In this document: positions 10,875-24,915 of the stretch, one piece after another
How the letters are laid out: every line of letters starts with the position of its first letter
Numbering within the stretch: position 1 is the first letter of the stretch
DNA from: Auanema rhodensis
Lineage: Eukaryota; Nematoda; Chromadorea; Rhabditida; Rhabditidae
NCBI GenBank assembly: GCA_964057225.1
Contig: OZ059895.1
Span: 20,098,688 to 20,162,687 of the forward strand
Direction: 5' to 3'
DNA: 64,000 nt
Program-made: the position numbers and the translations under genes
Notes under the pieces: model-generated
Databases searched by the model: none
Told to the model about the DNA's origin: nothing
What the model saw: the letters and a program-made list of their open reading frames with translations, nothing else

Positions 10875-12278
10875 TATTGAGCGTTTCTCAATGTAGTATA
10901 GTGCATTCGATGCGGATTTTTAAGCTGCGTCGATCTGTGTTATCAGATTTGCGCTAGCTTAAAAATGCACCGAGATATCAACTGATATATGTTCACACTT
11001 ATATCCTCGATTTTCACCCTGAAGAAATTATTTTTTCGTTGAATAACATTGTCCATCGTCTTTGCCTTGAAAAAAGAAATCTAAAAACATCTACTTCTTG
11101 CTAAATTATTTTGAAATTTTTCGAAAAAATTTTTGTCAAAATGTTTTTGGAAGCAATGTTGAGTGTACATGGAAACTCAACATACACTAATGCATCATTT
11201 TTCAAACGATCATAACTAATTTTTGTATTGAGCGTTTCTCAATGTAGTATAGTGCATTCGATGCGGATTTTTAAGCTGCGTCGATCTGTGTTATCAGATT
11301 TGCTCTAGCTTAAAAATGCACCGAGATATCAACTGATATATGTTCACACTTATATCCTCGATTTTCACCCTGAAGAAATTATTTTTTCGTTGAATAACAT
11401 TGTCCATCGTCTTTGCCTTGAAAAAAGGAATCTAAAAACATCTACTTCTTGCTAAATTATTTTGAAATTTTTCGAAAAAATTTTTGTCAAAATGTTTTTG
11501 GAAGCAATGTTGAGTGTACATGGAAACTCAACATACACTAATGCATCATTTTTCAAACGATCATAACTAATTTTTGTATTGAGCGTTTCTCAATGTAGTA
11601 TAGTGCATTCGATGCGGATTTTTAAGCTGCGTCGATCTGTGTTATCAGATTTGCGCTAGCTTAAAAATGCACCGAGATATCAACTGATATATGTTCACAC
11701 TTATATCCTCGATTTTCACCCTGAAGAAATTATTTTTTCGTTGAATAACATTGTCCATCGTCTTTGCCTTGAAAAAAGAAATCTAAAAACATCTACTTCT
11801 TGCTAAATTATTTTGAAATTTTTCGAAAAAATTTTTGTCAAAATGTTTTTGGAAGCAATGTTGAGTGTACATGGAAACTCAACATACACTAATGCATCAT
11901 TTTTCAAACGATCATAACTAATTTTTGTATTGAGCGTTTCTCAATGTAGTATAGTGCATTCGATGCGGATTTTTAAGCTGCGTCGATCTGTGTTATCAGA
12001 TTTGCTCTAGCTTAAAAATGCACCGAGATATCAACTGATATATGTTCACACTTATATCCTCGATTTTCACCCTGAAGAAATTATTTTTTCGTTGAATAAC
12101 ATTGTCCATCGTCTTTGCCTTGAAAAAAGGAATCTAAAAACATCTACTTCTTGCTAAATTATTTTGAAATTTTTCGAAAAAATTTTTGTCAAAATGTTTT
12201 TGGAAGCAATGTTGAGTGTACATGGAAACTCAACATACACTAATGCATCATTTTTCAAACGATCATAACTAATTTTTG
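10875..12278 (+). repeat. Dimer HOR, two copies (702 bp each)
   Basis: Units at 10875 (G79/A203) and 11226 (T79/G203) are repeated at 11577 and 11928. A203 on a G79/T116 unit is rare right of the first HOR domain, so the alternation supports a dimer duplication. Confidence 0.8.
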
Positions 12279-13682
12279 TATTGAGCGTTTCTCAATGTAG
12301 TATAGTGCATTCGATGCGGATTTTTAAGCTGCGTCGATCTGTGTTATCAGATTTGCGCTAGCTTAAAAATGCACCGAGATATCAACTGATATATGTTCAC
12401 ACTTATATCCTCGATTTTCACCCTGAAGAAATTATTTTTTCGTTGAATAACATTGTCCATCGTCTTTGCCTTGAAAAAAGGAATCTAAAAACATCTACTT
12501 CTTGCTAAATTATTTTGAAATTTTTCGAAAAAATTTTTGTCAAAATGTTTTTGGAAGCAATGTTGAGTGTACATGGAAACTCAACATACACTAATGCATC
12601 ATTTTTCAAACGATCATAACTAATTCTTGTATTGAGCGTTTCTCAATGTAGTATAGTGCATTCGATGCGGATTTTTAAGCTGCGTCGATCTGTGTTATCA
12701 GATTTGCTCTAGCTTAAAAATGCACCGAGATATCAACTGATATATGTTCACACTTATATCCTCGATTTTCACCCTGAAGAAATTATTTTTTCGTTGAATA
12801 ACATTGTCCATCGTCTTTGCCTTGAAAAAAGGAATCTAAAAACATCTACTTCTTGCTAAATTATTTTGAAATTTTTCGAAAAAATTTTTGTCAAAATGTT
12901 TTTGGAAGCAATGTTGAGTGTACATGGAAACTCAACATACACTAATGCATCATTTTTCAAACGATCATAACTAATTTTTGTATTGAGCGTTTCTCAATGT
13001 AGTATAGTGCATTCGATGCGGATTTTTAAGCTGCGTCGATCTGTGTTATAAGATTTGCGCTAGCTTAAAAATGCACCGAGATATCAACTGATATATGTTC
13101 ACACTTATATCCTCGATTTTCACCCTGAAGAAATTATTTTTTCGTTGAATAACATTGTCCATCGTCTTTGCCTTGAAAAAAGGAATCTAAAAACATCTAC
13201 TTCTTGCTAAATTATTTTGAAATTTTTCGAAAAAATTTTTGTCAAAATGTTTTTGGAAGCAATGTTGAGTGTACATGGAAACTCAACATACACTAATGCA
13301 TCATTTTTCAAACGATCATAACTAATTTTTGTATTGAGCGTTTCTCAATGTAGTATAGTGCATTCGATGCGGATTTTTAAGCTGCGTCGATCTGTGTTAT
13401 CAGATTTGCTCTAGCTTAAAAATGCACCGAGATATCAACTGATATATGTTCACACTTATATCCTCGATTTTCACCCTGAAGAAATTATTTTTTCGTTGAA
13501 TAACATTGTCCATCGTCTTTGCCTTGAAAAAAGGAATCTAAAAACATCTACTTCTTGCTAAATTATTTTGAAATTTTTCGAAAAAATTTTTGTCAAAATG
13601 TTTTTGGAAGCAATGTTGAGTGTACATGGAAACTCAACATACACTAATGCATCATTTTTCAAACGATCATAACTAATTTTTG
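12279..13682 (+). repeat. Tetramer HOR, copy 1 (1404 bp)
   Basis: Units: 12279 G79 with C348 near its end; 12630 T79; 12981 A70/G79; 13332 T79. C348 and A70 recur exactly 1404 bp later. Confidence 0.85.
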
Positions 13683-15086
13683 TATTGAGCGTTTCTCAAT
13701 GTAGTATAGTGCATTCGATGCGGATTTTTAAGCTGCGTCGATCTGTGTTATCAGATTTGCGCTAGCTTAAAAATGCACCGAGATATCAACTGATATATGT
13801 TCACACTTATATCCTCGATTTTCACCCTGAAGAAATTATTTTTTCGTTGAATAACATTGTCCATCGTCTTTGCCTTGAAAAAAGGAATCTAAAAACATCT
13901 ACTTCTTGCTAAATTATTTTGAAATTTTTCGAAAAAATTTTTGTCAAAATGTTTTTGGAAGCAATGTTGAGTGTACATGGAAACTCAACATACACTAATG
14001 CATCATTTTTCAAACGATCATAACTAATTCTTGTATTGAGCGTTTCTCAATGTAGTATAGTGCATTCGATGCGGATTTTTAAGCTGCGTCGATCTGTGTT
14101 ATCAGATTTGCTCTAGCTTAAAAATGCACCGAGATATCAACTGATATATGTTCACACTTATATCCTCGATTTTCACCCTGAAGAAATTATTTTTTCGTTG
14201 AATAACATTGTCCATCGTCTTTGCCTTGAAAAAAGGAATCTAAAAACATCTACTTCTTGCTAAATTATTTTGAAATTTTTCGAAAAAATTTTTGTCAAAA
14301 TGTTTTTGGAAGCAATGTTGAGTGTACATGGAAACTCAACATACACTAATGCATCATTTTTCAAACGATCATAACTAATTTTTGTATTGAGCGTTTCTCA
14401 ATGTAGTATAGTGCATTCGATGCGGATTTTTAAGCTGCGTCGATCTGTGTTATAAGATTTGCGCTAGCTTAAAAATGCACCGAGATATCAACTGATATAT
14501 GTTCACACTTATATCCTCGATTTTCACCCTGAAGAAATTATTTTTTCGTTGAATAACATTGTCCATCGTCTTTGCCTTGAAAAAAGGAATCTAAAAACAT
14601 CTACTTCTTGCTAAATTATTTTGAAATTTTTCGAAAAAATTTTTGTCAAAATGTTTTTGGAAGCAATGTTGAGTGTACATGGAAACTCAACATACACTAA
14701 TGCATCATTTTTCAAACGATCATAACTAATTTTTGTATTGAGCGTTTCTCAATGTAGTATAGTGCATTCGATGCGGATTTTTAAGCTGCGTCGATCTGTG
14801 TTATCAGATTTGCTCTAGCTTAAAAAAGCACCGAGATATCAACTGATATATGTTCACACTTATATCCTCGATTTTCACCCTGAAGAAATTATTTTTTCGT
14901 TGAATAACATTGTCCATCGTCTTTGCCTTGAAAAAAGGAATCTAAAAACATCTACTTCTTGCTAAATTATTTTGAAATTTTTCGAAAAAATTTTTGTCAA
15001 AATGTTTTTGGAAGCAATGTTGAGTGTACATGGAAACTCAACATACACTAATGCATCATTTTTCAAACGATCATAACTAATTTTTG
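13683..15086 (+). repeat. Tetramer HOR, copy 2 (1404 bp)
   Basis: Units: 13683 G79 with C348; 14034 T79; 14385 A70/G79; 14736 T79. The last unit differs from its partner by T92A, which is the first appearance of this marker. It returns in units starting 21757, 24565 and 26671. Confidence 0.85.
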
Positions 15087-16139
15087 TATTGAGCGTTTCT
15101 CAATGTAGTATAGTGCATTCGATGCGGATTTTTAAGCTGCGTCGATCTGTGTTATCAGATTTGCGCTAGCTTAAAAATGCACCGAGATATCAACTGATAT
15201 ATGTTCACACTTATATCCTCGATTTTCACCCTGAAGAAATTATTTTTTCGTTGAATAACATTGTCCATCGTCTTTGCCTTGAAAAAAGGAATCTAAAAAC
15301 ATCTACTTCTTGCTAAATTATTTTGAAATTTTTCGAAAAAATTTTTGTCAAAATGTTTTTGGAAGCAATGTTGAGTGTACATGGAAACTCAACATACACT
15401 AATGCATCATTTTTCAAACGATCATAACTAATTTTTGTATTGAGCGTTTCTCAATGTAGTATAGTGCATTCGATGCGGATTTTTAAGCTGCGTCGATCTG
15501 TGTTATCAGATTTGCGCTAGCTTAAAAATGCACCGAGATATCAACTGATATATGTTCACACTTATATCCTCGATTTTCACCCTGAAGAAATTATTTTTTC
15601 GTTGAATAACATTGTCCATCGTCTTTGCCTTGAAAAAAGGAATCTAAAAACATCTACTTCTTGCTAAATTATTTTGAAATTTTTCGAAAAAATTTTTGTC
15701 AAAATGTTTTTGGAAGCAATGTTGAGTGTACATGGAAACTCAACATACACTAATGCATCATTTTTCAAACGATCATAACTAATTTTTGTATTGAGCGTTT
15801 CTCGATGTAGTATAGTGCATTCGATGCGGATTTTTAAGCTGCGTCGATCTGTGTTATCAGATTTGCGCTAGCTTAAAAATGCACCGAGATATCAACTGAT
15901 ATATGTTCACACTTATATCCTCGATTTTCACCCTGAAGAAATTATTTTTTCGTTGAATAACATTGTCCATCGTCTTTGCCTTGAAAAAAGGAATCTAAAA
16001 ACATCTACTTCTTGCTAAATTATTTTGAAATTTTTCGAAAAAATTTTTGTCAAAATGTTTTTGGAAGCAATGTTGAGTGTACATGGAAACTCAACATACA
16101 CTAATGCATCATTTTTCAAACGATCATAACTAATTTTTG
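15087..16139 (+). repeat. Three G79/G203 monomers, the last with G16
   Basis: Units at 15087 and 15438 are the plain majority type. The unit at 15789 carries G16 (CTCGATG) with T116, the first G16 unit in the window. Confidence 0.85.
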
Positions 16140-16841
16140 TATTGAGCGTTTCTCAATGTAGTATAGTGCATTCGATGCGGATTTTTAAGCTGCGTCGATC
16201 TGTGTTATCAGATTTGCTCTAGCTTAAAAATGCACCGAGATATCAACTGATATATGTTCACACTTATATCCTCGATTTTCACCCTGAAGAAATTATTTTT
16301 TCGTTGAATAACATTGTCCATCGTCTTTGCCTTGAAAAAAGGAATCTAAAAACATCTACTTCTTGCTAAATTATTTTGAAATTTTTCGAAAAAATTTTTG
16401 TCAAAATGTTTTTGGAAGCAATGTTGAGTGTACATGGAAACTCAACATACACTAATGCATCATTTTTCAAACGATCATAACTAAGTTTTGTATTGAGCGT
16501 TTCTCAATGTAGTATAGTGCATTCGATGCGGATTTTTAAGCTGCGTCGATCTGTGTTATCAGATTTGCTCTAGCTTAAAAATGCACCGAGATATCAACTG
16601 ATATATGTTCACACTTATATCCTCGATTTTCACCCTGAAGAAATTATTTTTTCGTTGAATAACATTGTCCATCGTCTTTGCCTTGAAAAAAGGAATCTAA
16701 AAACATCTACTTCTTGCTAAATTATTTTGAAATTTTTCGAAAAAATTTTTGTCAAAATGTTTTTGGAAGCAATGTTGAGTGTACATGGAAACTCAACATA
16801 CACTAATGCATCATTTTTCAAACGATCATAACTAAGTTTTG
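16140..16841 (+). repeat. Tandem monomer pair sharing G346
   Basis: Units at 16140 and 16491 are both T79/G203 and end with AAGTTTTG (G346) instead of AATTTTTG. G346 otherwise occurs only in the unit at 8769, so the pair looks like a single-monomer duplication. Confidence 0.8.
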
Positions 16842-17544
16842 TATTGAGCGTTTCTCAATGTAGTATAGTGCATTCGATGCGGATTTTTAAGCTGCGTCGA
16901 TCTGTGTTATAAGATTTGCGCTAGCTTAAAAATGCACCGAGATATCAACTGATATATGTTCACACTTATATCCTCGATTTTCACCCTGAAGAAATTATTT
17001 TTTCGTTGAATAACATTGTCCATCGTCTTTGCCTTGAAAAAAGGAATCTAAAAACATCTACTTCTTGCTAAATTATTTTGAAATTTTTCGAAAAAATTTT
17101 TGTCAAAATGTTTTTGGAAGCAATGTTGAGTGTACATGGAAACTCAACATACACTAATGCATCATTTTTCAAACGATCATAACTAATTTTTGTATTAAGC
17201 GTTTCTCAATGTAGTATAGTGCATTCGATGCGGATTTTTAAGCTGCGTCGATCTGTGTTATCAGATTTGCTCTAGCTTAAAAATGCACCGAGATATCAAC
17301 TGATATATGTTCACACTTATATCCTCGATTTTCACCCTGAAGAAATTATTTTTTCGTTGAATAACATTGTCCATCGTCTTTGCCTTGAACAAAAGGAATC
17401 TAAAAACATCTACTTCTTGCTAAATTATTTTGAAATTTTTCGAAAAAATTTTTGTCAAAATGTTTTTGGAAGCAATGTTGAGTGTACATGGAAACTCAAC
17501 ATACACTAATGCATCATTTTTCAAACGATCATAACTAATTTTTG
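16491..17544 (+). repeat. Trimer block resembling 8769-9821; its last unit is 352 bp
   Basis: Order G346/T79, then A70/G79 (16842), then A5/T79 (17193). The same order is seen at 8769, 9120 and 9471, offset by exactly 22 monomers (7722 bp). The unit 17193-17544 has an extra C within the A-run before GGAATC (CTTGAACAAAAGG), which makes it 352 bp. Confidence 0.7.
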
Positions 17545-18246
17545 TATTGAGCGTTTCTCAATGTAGTATAGTGCATTCGATGCGGATTTTTAAGCTGCGT
17601 CGATCTGTGTTATCAGATTTGCGCTAGCTTAAAAATGCACCGAGATATCAACTGATATATGTTCACACTTATATCCTCGATTTTCACCCTGAAGAAATTA
17701 TTTTTTCGTTGAATAACATTGTTCATCGTCTTTGCCTTGAAAAAAGGAATCTAAAAACATCTACTTCTTGCTAAATTTCTTTGAAATTTTTCGAAAAAAT
17801 TTTTGTCAAAATGTTTTTGGAAGCAATGTTGAGTGTACATGGAAACTCAACATACACTAATGCATCATTTTTCAAACGATCATAACTAATTTTTGTATTG
17901 AGCGTTTCTCAATGTAGTATAGTGCATTCGATGCGGATTTTTAAGCTGCGTCGATCTGTGTTATCAGATTTGCGCTAGCTTAAAAATGCACCGAGATATC
18001 AACTGATATATGTTCACACTTATATCCTCGATTTTCACCCTGAAGAAATTATTTTTTCGTTGAATAACATTGTCCATCGTCTTTGCCTTAAAAAAAGAAA
18101 TCTAAAAACATCTACTTCTTGCTAAATTATTTTGAAATTTTTCGAAAAAATTTTTGTCAAAATGTTTTTGGAAGCAATGTTGAGTGTACATGGAAACTCA
18201 ACATACACTAATGCATCATTTTTCAAACGATCATAACTAATTTTTG
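17545..18246 (+). repeat. Two divergent G79 monomers
   Basis: The unit at 17545 has GTTCATCG (C-to-T) and AAATTTCTTTG, which combines T234 with a further T-to-C. It is the only T234-like unit outside the first 8.1 kb. The unit at 17896 combines G195A with A203. Confidence 0.8.
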
Positions 18247-19299
18247 TATTGAGCGTTTCTCAATGTAGTATAGTGCATTCGATGCGGATTTTTAAGCTGC
18301 GTCGATCTGTGTTATCAGATTTGCTCTAGCTTAAAAATGCACCGAGATATCAACTGATATATGTTCACACTTATATCCTCGATTTTCACCCTGAAGAAAT
18401 TATTTTTTCGTTGAATAACATTGTCCATCGTCTTTGCCTTGAAAAAAGGAATCTAAAAACATCTACTTCTTGCTAAATTATTTTGAAATTTTTCGAAAAA
18501 ATTTTTGTCAAAATGTTTTTGGAAGCAATGTTGAGTGTACATGGAAACTCAACATACACTAATGCATCATTTTTCAAACGATCATAACTAATTTTTGTAT
18601 TGAGCGTTTCTCAATGTAGTATAGTGCATTCGATGCGGATTTTTAAGCTGCGTCGATCTGTGTTATCAGATTTGCGCTAGCTTAAAAATGCACCGAGATA
18701 TCAACTGATATATGTTCACACTTATATCCTCGATTTTCACCCTGAAGAAATTATTTTTTCGTTGAATAACATTGTCCATCGTCTTTGCCTTGAAAAAAGG
18801 AATCTAAAAACATCTACTTCTTGCTAAATTATTTTGAAATTTTTCGAAAAAATTTTTGTCAAAATGTTTTTGGAAGCAATGTTGAGTGTACATGGAAACT
18901 CAACATACACTAATGCATCATTTTTCAAACGATCATAACTAATTTTTGTATTGAGCGTTTCTCGATGTAGTATAGTGCATTCGATGCGGATTTTTAAGCT
19001 GCGTCGATCTGTGTTATCAGATTTGCGCTAGCTTAAAAATGCACCGAGATATCAACTGATATATGTTCACACTTATATCCTCGATTTTCACCCTGAAGAA
19101 ATTATTTTTTCGTTGAATAACATTGTCCATCGTCTTTGCCTTGAAAAAAGGAATCTAAAAACATCTACTTCTTGCTAAATTATTTTGAAATTTTTCGAAA
19201 AAATTTTTGTCAAAATGTTTTTGGAAGCAATGTTGAGTGTACATGGAAACTCAACATACACTAATGCATCATTTTTCAAACGATCATAACTAATTTTTG
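18247..19299 (+). repeat. Three monomers: T79, G79, G16/G79
   Basis: Ordinary 351-bp units starting 18247, 18598 and 18949, all T116/G203. The last is G16 without the C-haplotype. Confidence 0.85.
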
Positions 19300-22107
19300 T
19301 ATTGAGCGTTTCTCAATGTAGTATAGTGCATTCGATGCGGATTTTTAAGCTGCGTCGATCTGTGTTATCAGATTTGCGCTAGCTTAAAAATGCACCGAGA
19401 TATCAACTGATATATGTTCACACTTATATCCTCGATTTTCACCCTGAAGAAATTATTTTTTCGTTGAATAACATTGTCCATCGTCTTTGCCTTGAAAAAA
19501 GGAATCTAAAAACATCTACTTCTTGCTAAATTATTTTGAAATTTTTCGAAAAAATTTTTGTCAAAATGTTTTTGGAAGCAATGTTGAGTGTACATGGAAA
19601 CTCAACATACACTAATGCATCATTTTTCAAACGATCATAACTAATTTTTGTATTGAGCGTTTCTCAATGTAGTATAGTGCATTCGATGCGGATTTTTAAG
19701 CTGCGTCGATCTGTGTTATCAGATTTGCTCTAGCTTAAAAATGCACCGAGATATCAACTGATATATGTTCACACTTATATCCTCGATTTTCACCCTGAAG
19801 AAATTATTTTTTCGTTGAATAACATTGTCCATCGTCTTTGCCTTGAAAAAAGGAATCTAAAAACATCTACTTCTTGCTAAATTATTTTGAAATTTTTCGA
19901 AAAAATTTTTGTCAAAATGTTTTTGGAAGCAATGTTGAGTGTACATGGAAACTCAACATACACTAATGCATCATTTTTCAAACGATCATAACTAATTTTT
20001 GTATTGAGCGTTTCTCAATGTAGTATAGTGCATTCGATGCGGATTTTTAAGCTGCGTCGATCTGTGTTATCAGATTTGCGCTAGCTTAAAAATGCACCGA
20101 GATATCAACTGATATATGTTCACACTTATATCCTCGATTTTCACCCTGAAGAAATTATTTTTTCGTTGAATAACATTGTCCATCGTCTTTGCCTTGAAAA
20201 AAGGAATCTAAAAACATCTACTTCTTGCTAAATTATTTTGAAATTTTTCGAAAAAATTTTTGTCAAAATGTTTTTGGAAGCAATGTTGAGTGTACATGGA
20301 AACTCAACATACACTAATGCATCATTTTTCAAACGATCATAACTAATTTTTGTATTGAGCGTTTCTCAATGTAGTATAGTGCATTCGATGCGGATTTTTA
20401 AGCTGCGTCGATCTGTGTTATCAGATTTGCGCTAGCTTAAAAATGCACCGAGATATCAACTGATATATGTTCACACTTATATCCTCGATTTTCACCCTGA
20501 AGAAATTATTTTTTCGTTGAATAACATTGTCCATCGTCTTTGCCTTGAAAAAAGGAATCTAAAAACATCTACTTCTTGCTAAATTATTTTGAAATTTTTC
20601 GAAAAAATTTTTGTCAAAATGTTTTTGGAAGCAATGTTGAGTGTACATGGAAACTCAACATACACTAATGCATCATTTTTCAAACGATCATAACTAATTT
20701 TTGTATTGAGCGTTTCTCAATGTAGTATAGTGCATTCGATGCGGATTTTTAAGCTGCGTCGATCTGTGTTATCAGATTTGCGCTAGCTTAAAAATGCACC
20801 GAGATATCAACTGATATATGTTCACACTTATATCCTCGATTTTCACCCTGAAGAAATTATTTTTTCGTTGAATAACATTGTCCATCGTCTTTGCCTTAAA
20901 AAAAGGAATCTAAAAACATCTACTTCTTGCTAAATTATTTTGAAATTTTTCGAAAAAATTTTTGTCAAAATGTTTTTGGAAGCAATGTTGAGTGTACATG
21001 GAAACTCAACATACACTAATGCATCATTTTTCAAACGATCATAACTAATTTTTGTATTGAGCGTTTCTCGATGTAGTATAGTGCATTCGATGCGGATTTT
21101 TAAGCTGCGTCGATCTGTGTTATCAGATTTGCGCTAGCTTAAAAATGCACCGAGATATCAACTGATATAAGTTCACACTTAGATCCTCGATTTTCACCCT
21201 GAAGAATTAATTTTTTCGTTGAATAACAATGTCCATCGTCTTTGCCTTGAAAAAAGAAATCTAAAAACATCTACTTCTTGCTAAATTATTTTGAAATTTT
21301 TCGAAAAAATTTTTGTCAAAATGTTTTTGGAAGCAATGTTGAGTGTACATGGAAACTCAACATACACTAATGCATCATTTTTCAAACGATCATAACTAAT
21401 TTTTGTATTGAGCGTTTCTCAATGTAGTATAGTGCATTCGATGCGGATTTTTAAGCTGCGTCGATCTGTGTTATCAGATTTGCGCTAGCTTAAAAATGCA
21501 CCGAGATATCAACTGATATATGTTCACACTTATATCCTCGATTTTCACCCTGAAGAAATTATTTTTTCGTTGAATAACATTGTCCATCGTCTTTGCCTTG
21601 AAAAAAGGAATCTAAAAACATCTACTTCTTGCTAAATTATTTTGAAATTTTTCGAAAAAATTTTTGTCAAAATGTTTTTGGAAGCAATGTTGAGTGTACA
21701 TGGAAACTCAACATACACTAATGCATCATTTTTCAAACGATCATAACTAATTTTTGTATTGAGCGTTTCTCAATGTAGTATAGTGCATTCGATGCGGATT
21801 TTTAAGCTGCGTCGATCTGTGTTATCAGATTTGCTCTAGCTTAAAAAAGCACCGAGATATCAACTGATATATGTTCACACTTATATCCTCGATTTTCACC
21901 CTGAAGAAATTATTTTTTCGTTGAATAACATTGTCCATCGTCTTTGCCTTGAAAAAAGGAATCTAAAAACATCTACTTCTTGCTAAATTATTTTGAAATT
22001 TTTCGAAAAAATTTTTGTCAAAATGTTTTTGGAAGCAATGTTGAGTGTACATGGAAACTCAACATACACTAATGCATCATTTTTCAAACGATCATAACTA
22101 ATTTTTG
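19300..22107 (+). repeat. Second 8-monomer HOR, copy 1 (2808 bp)
   Basis: Unit order: 19300 G79; 19651 T79; 20002 G79; 20353 G79; 20704 G79 with G195A; 21055 G16 with C-haplotype and A203; 21406 G79; 21757 T79 with T92A. The same order of rare markers (G195A, G16/C-haplotype, T92A) returns 2808 bp later. This HOR is unrelated in order to the one at 1-8768 and has no 350-bp units. Confidence 0.88.
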
Positions 22108-24915
22108 TATTGAGCGTTTCTCAATGTAGTATAGTGCATTCGATGCGGATTTTTAAGCTGCGTCGATCTGTGTTATCAGATTTGCGCTAGCTTAAAAATG
22201 CACCGAGATATCAACTGATATATGTTCACACTTATATCCTCGATTTTCACCCTGAAGAAATTATTTTTTCGTTGAATAACATTGTCCATCGTCTTTGCCT
22301 TGAAAAAAGGAATCTAAAAACATCTACTTCTTGCTAAATTATTTTGAAATTTTTCGAAAAAATTTTTGTCAAAATGTTTTTGGAAGCAATGTTGAGTGTA
22401 CATGGAAACTCAACATACACTAATGCATCATTTTTCAAACGATCATAACTAATTTTTGTATTGAGCGTTTCTCAATGTAGTATAGTGCATTCGATGCGGA
22501 TTTTTAAGCTGCGTCGATCTGTGTTATCAGATTTGCTCTAGCTTAAAAATGCACCGAGATATCAACTGATATATGTTCACACTTATATCCTCGATTTTCA
22601 CCCTGAAGAAATTATTTTTTCGTTGAATAACATTGTCCATCGTCTTTGCCTTGAAAAAAGGAATCTAAAAACATCTACTTCTTGCTAAATTATTTTGAAA
22701 TTTTTCGAAAAAATTTTTGTCAAAATGTTTTTGGAAGCAATGTTGAGTGTACATGGAAACTCAACATACACTAATGCATCATTTTTCAAACGATCATAAC
22801 TAATTTTTGTATTGAGCGTTTCTCAATGTAGTATAGTGCATTCGATGCGGATTTTTAAGCTGCGTCGATCTGTGTTATCAGATTTGCGCTAGCTTAAAAA
22901 TGCACCGAGATATCAACTGATATATGTTCACACTTATATCCTCGATTTTCACCCTGAAGAAATTATTTTTTCGTTGAATAACATTGTCCATCGTCTTTGC
23001 CTTGAAAAAAGGAATCTAAAAACATCTACTTCTTGCTAAATTATTTTGAAATTTTTCGAAAAAATTTTTGTCAAAATGTTTTTGGAAGCAATGTTGAGTG
23101 TACATGGAAACTCAACATACACTAATGCATCATTTTTCAAACGATCATAACTAATTTTTGTATTGAGCGTTTCTCAATGTAGTATAGTGCATTCGATGCG
23201 GATTTTTAAGCTGCGTCGATCTGTGTTATCAGATTTGCGCTAGCTTAAAAATGCACCGAGATATCAACTGATATATGTTCACACTTATATCCTCGATTTT
23301 CACCCTGAAGAAATTATTTTTTCGTTGAATAACATTGTCCATCGTCTTTGCCTTGAAAAAAGGAATCTAAAAACATCTACTTCTTGCTAAATTATTTTGA
23401 AATTTTTCGAAAAAATTTTTGTCAAAATGTTTTTGGAAGCAATGTTGAGTGTACATGGAAACTCAACATACACTAATGCATCATTTTTCAAACGATCATA
23501 ACTAATTTTTGTATTGAGCGTTTCTCAATGTAGTATAGTGCATTCGATGCGGATTTTTAAGCTGCGTCGATCTGTGTTATCAGATTTGCGCTAGCTTAAA
23601 AATGCACCGAGATATCAACTGATATATGTTCACACTTATATCCTCGATTTTCACCCTGAAGAAATTATTTTTTCGTTGAATAACATTGTCCATCGTCTTT
23701 GCCTTAAAAAAAGGAATCTAAAAACATCTACTTCTTGCTAAATTATTTTGAAATTTTTCGAAAAAATTTTTGTCAAAATGTTTTTGGAAGCAATGTTGAG
23801 TGTACATGGAAACTCAACATACACTAATGCATCATTTTTCAAACGATCATAACTAATTTTTGTATTGAGCGTTTCTCGATGTAGTATAGTGCATTCGATG
23901 CGGATTTTTAAGCTGCGTCGATCTGTGTTATCAGATTTGCGCTAGCTTAAAAATGCACCGAGATATCAACTGATATAAGTTCACACTTAGATCCTCGATT
24001 TTCACCCTGAAGAATTAATTTTTTCGTTGAATAACAATGTCCATCGTCTTTGCCTTGAAAAAAGAAATCTAAAAACATCTACTTCTTGCTAAATTATTTT
24101 GAAATTTTTCGAAAAAATTTTTGTCAAAATGTTTTTGGAAGCAATGTTGAGTGTACATGGAAACTCAACATACACTAATGCATCATTTTTCAAACGATCA
24201 TAACTAATTTTTGTATTGAGCGTTTCTCAATGTAGTATAGTGCATTCGATGCGGATTTTTAAGCTGCGTCGATCTGTGTTATCAGATTTGCGCTAGCTTA
24301 AAAATGCACCGAGATATCAACTGATATATGTTCACACTTATATCCTCGATTTTCACCCTGAAGAAATTATTTTTTCGTTGAATAACATTGTCCATCGTCT
24401 TTGCCTTGAAAAAAGGAATCTAAAAACATCTACTTCTTGCTAAATTATTTTGAAATTTTTCGAAAAAATTTTTGTCAAAATGTTTTTGGAAGCAATGTTG
24501 AGTGTACATGGAAACTCAACATACACTAATGCATCATTTTTCAAACGATCATAACTAATTTTTGTATTGAGCGTTTCTCAATGTAGTATAGTGCATTCGA
24601 TGCGGATTTTTAAGCTGCGTCGATCTGTGTTATCAGATTTGCTCTAGCTTAAAAAAGCACCGAGATATCAACTGATATATGTTCACACTTATATCCTCGA
24701 TTTTCACCCTGAAGAAATTATTTTTTCGTTGAATAACATTGTCCATCGTCTTTGCCTTGAAAAAAGGAATCTAAAAACATCTACTTCTTGCTAAATTATT
24801 TTGAAATTTTTCGAAAAAATTTTTGTCAAAATGTTTTTGGAAGCAATGTTGAGTGTACATGGAAACTCAACATACACTAATGCATCATTTTTCAAACGAT
24901 CATAACTAATTTTTG
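22108..24915 (+). repeat. Second 8-monomer HOR, copy 2 (2808 bp)
   Basis: Units at 22108 G79; 22459 T79; 22810 G79; 23161 G79; 23512 G195A; 23863 G16/C-haplotype; 24214 G79; 24565 T79/T92A. All eight agree in class with copy 1. The last three also begin the 6-monomer repeat that follows. Confidence 0.88.
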
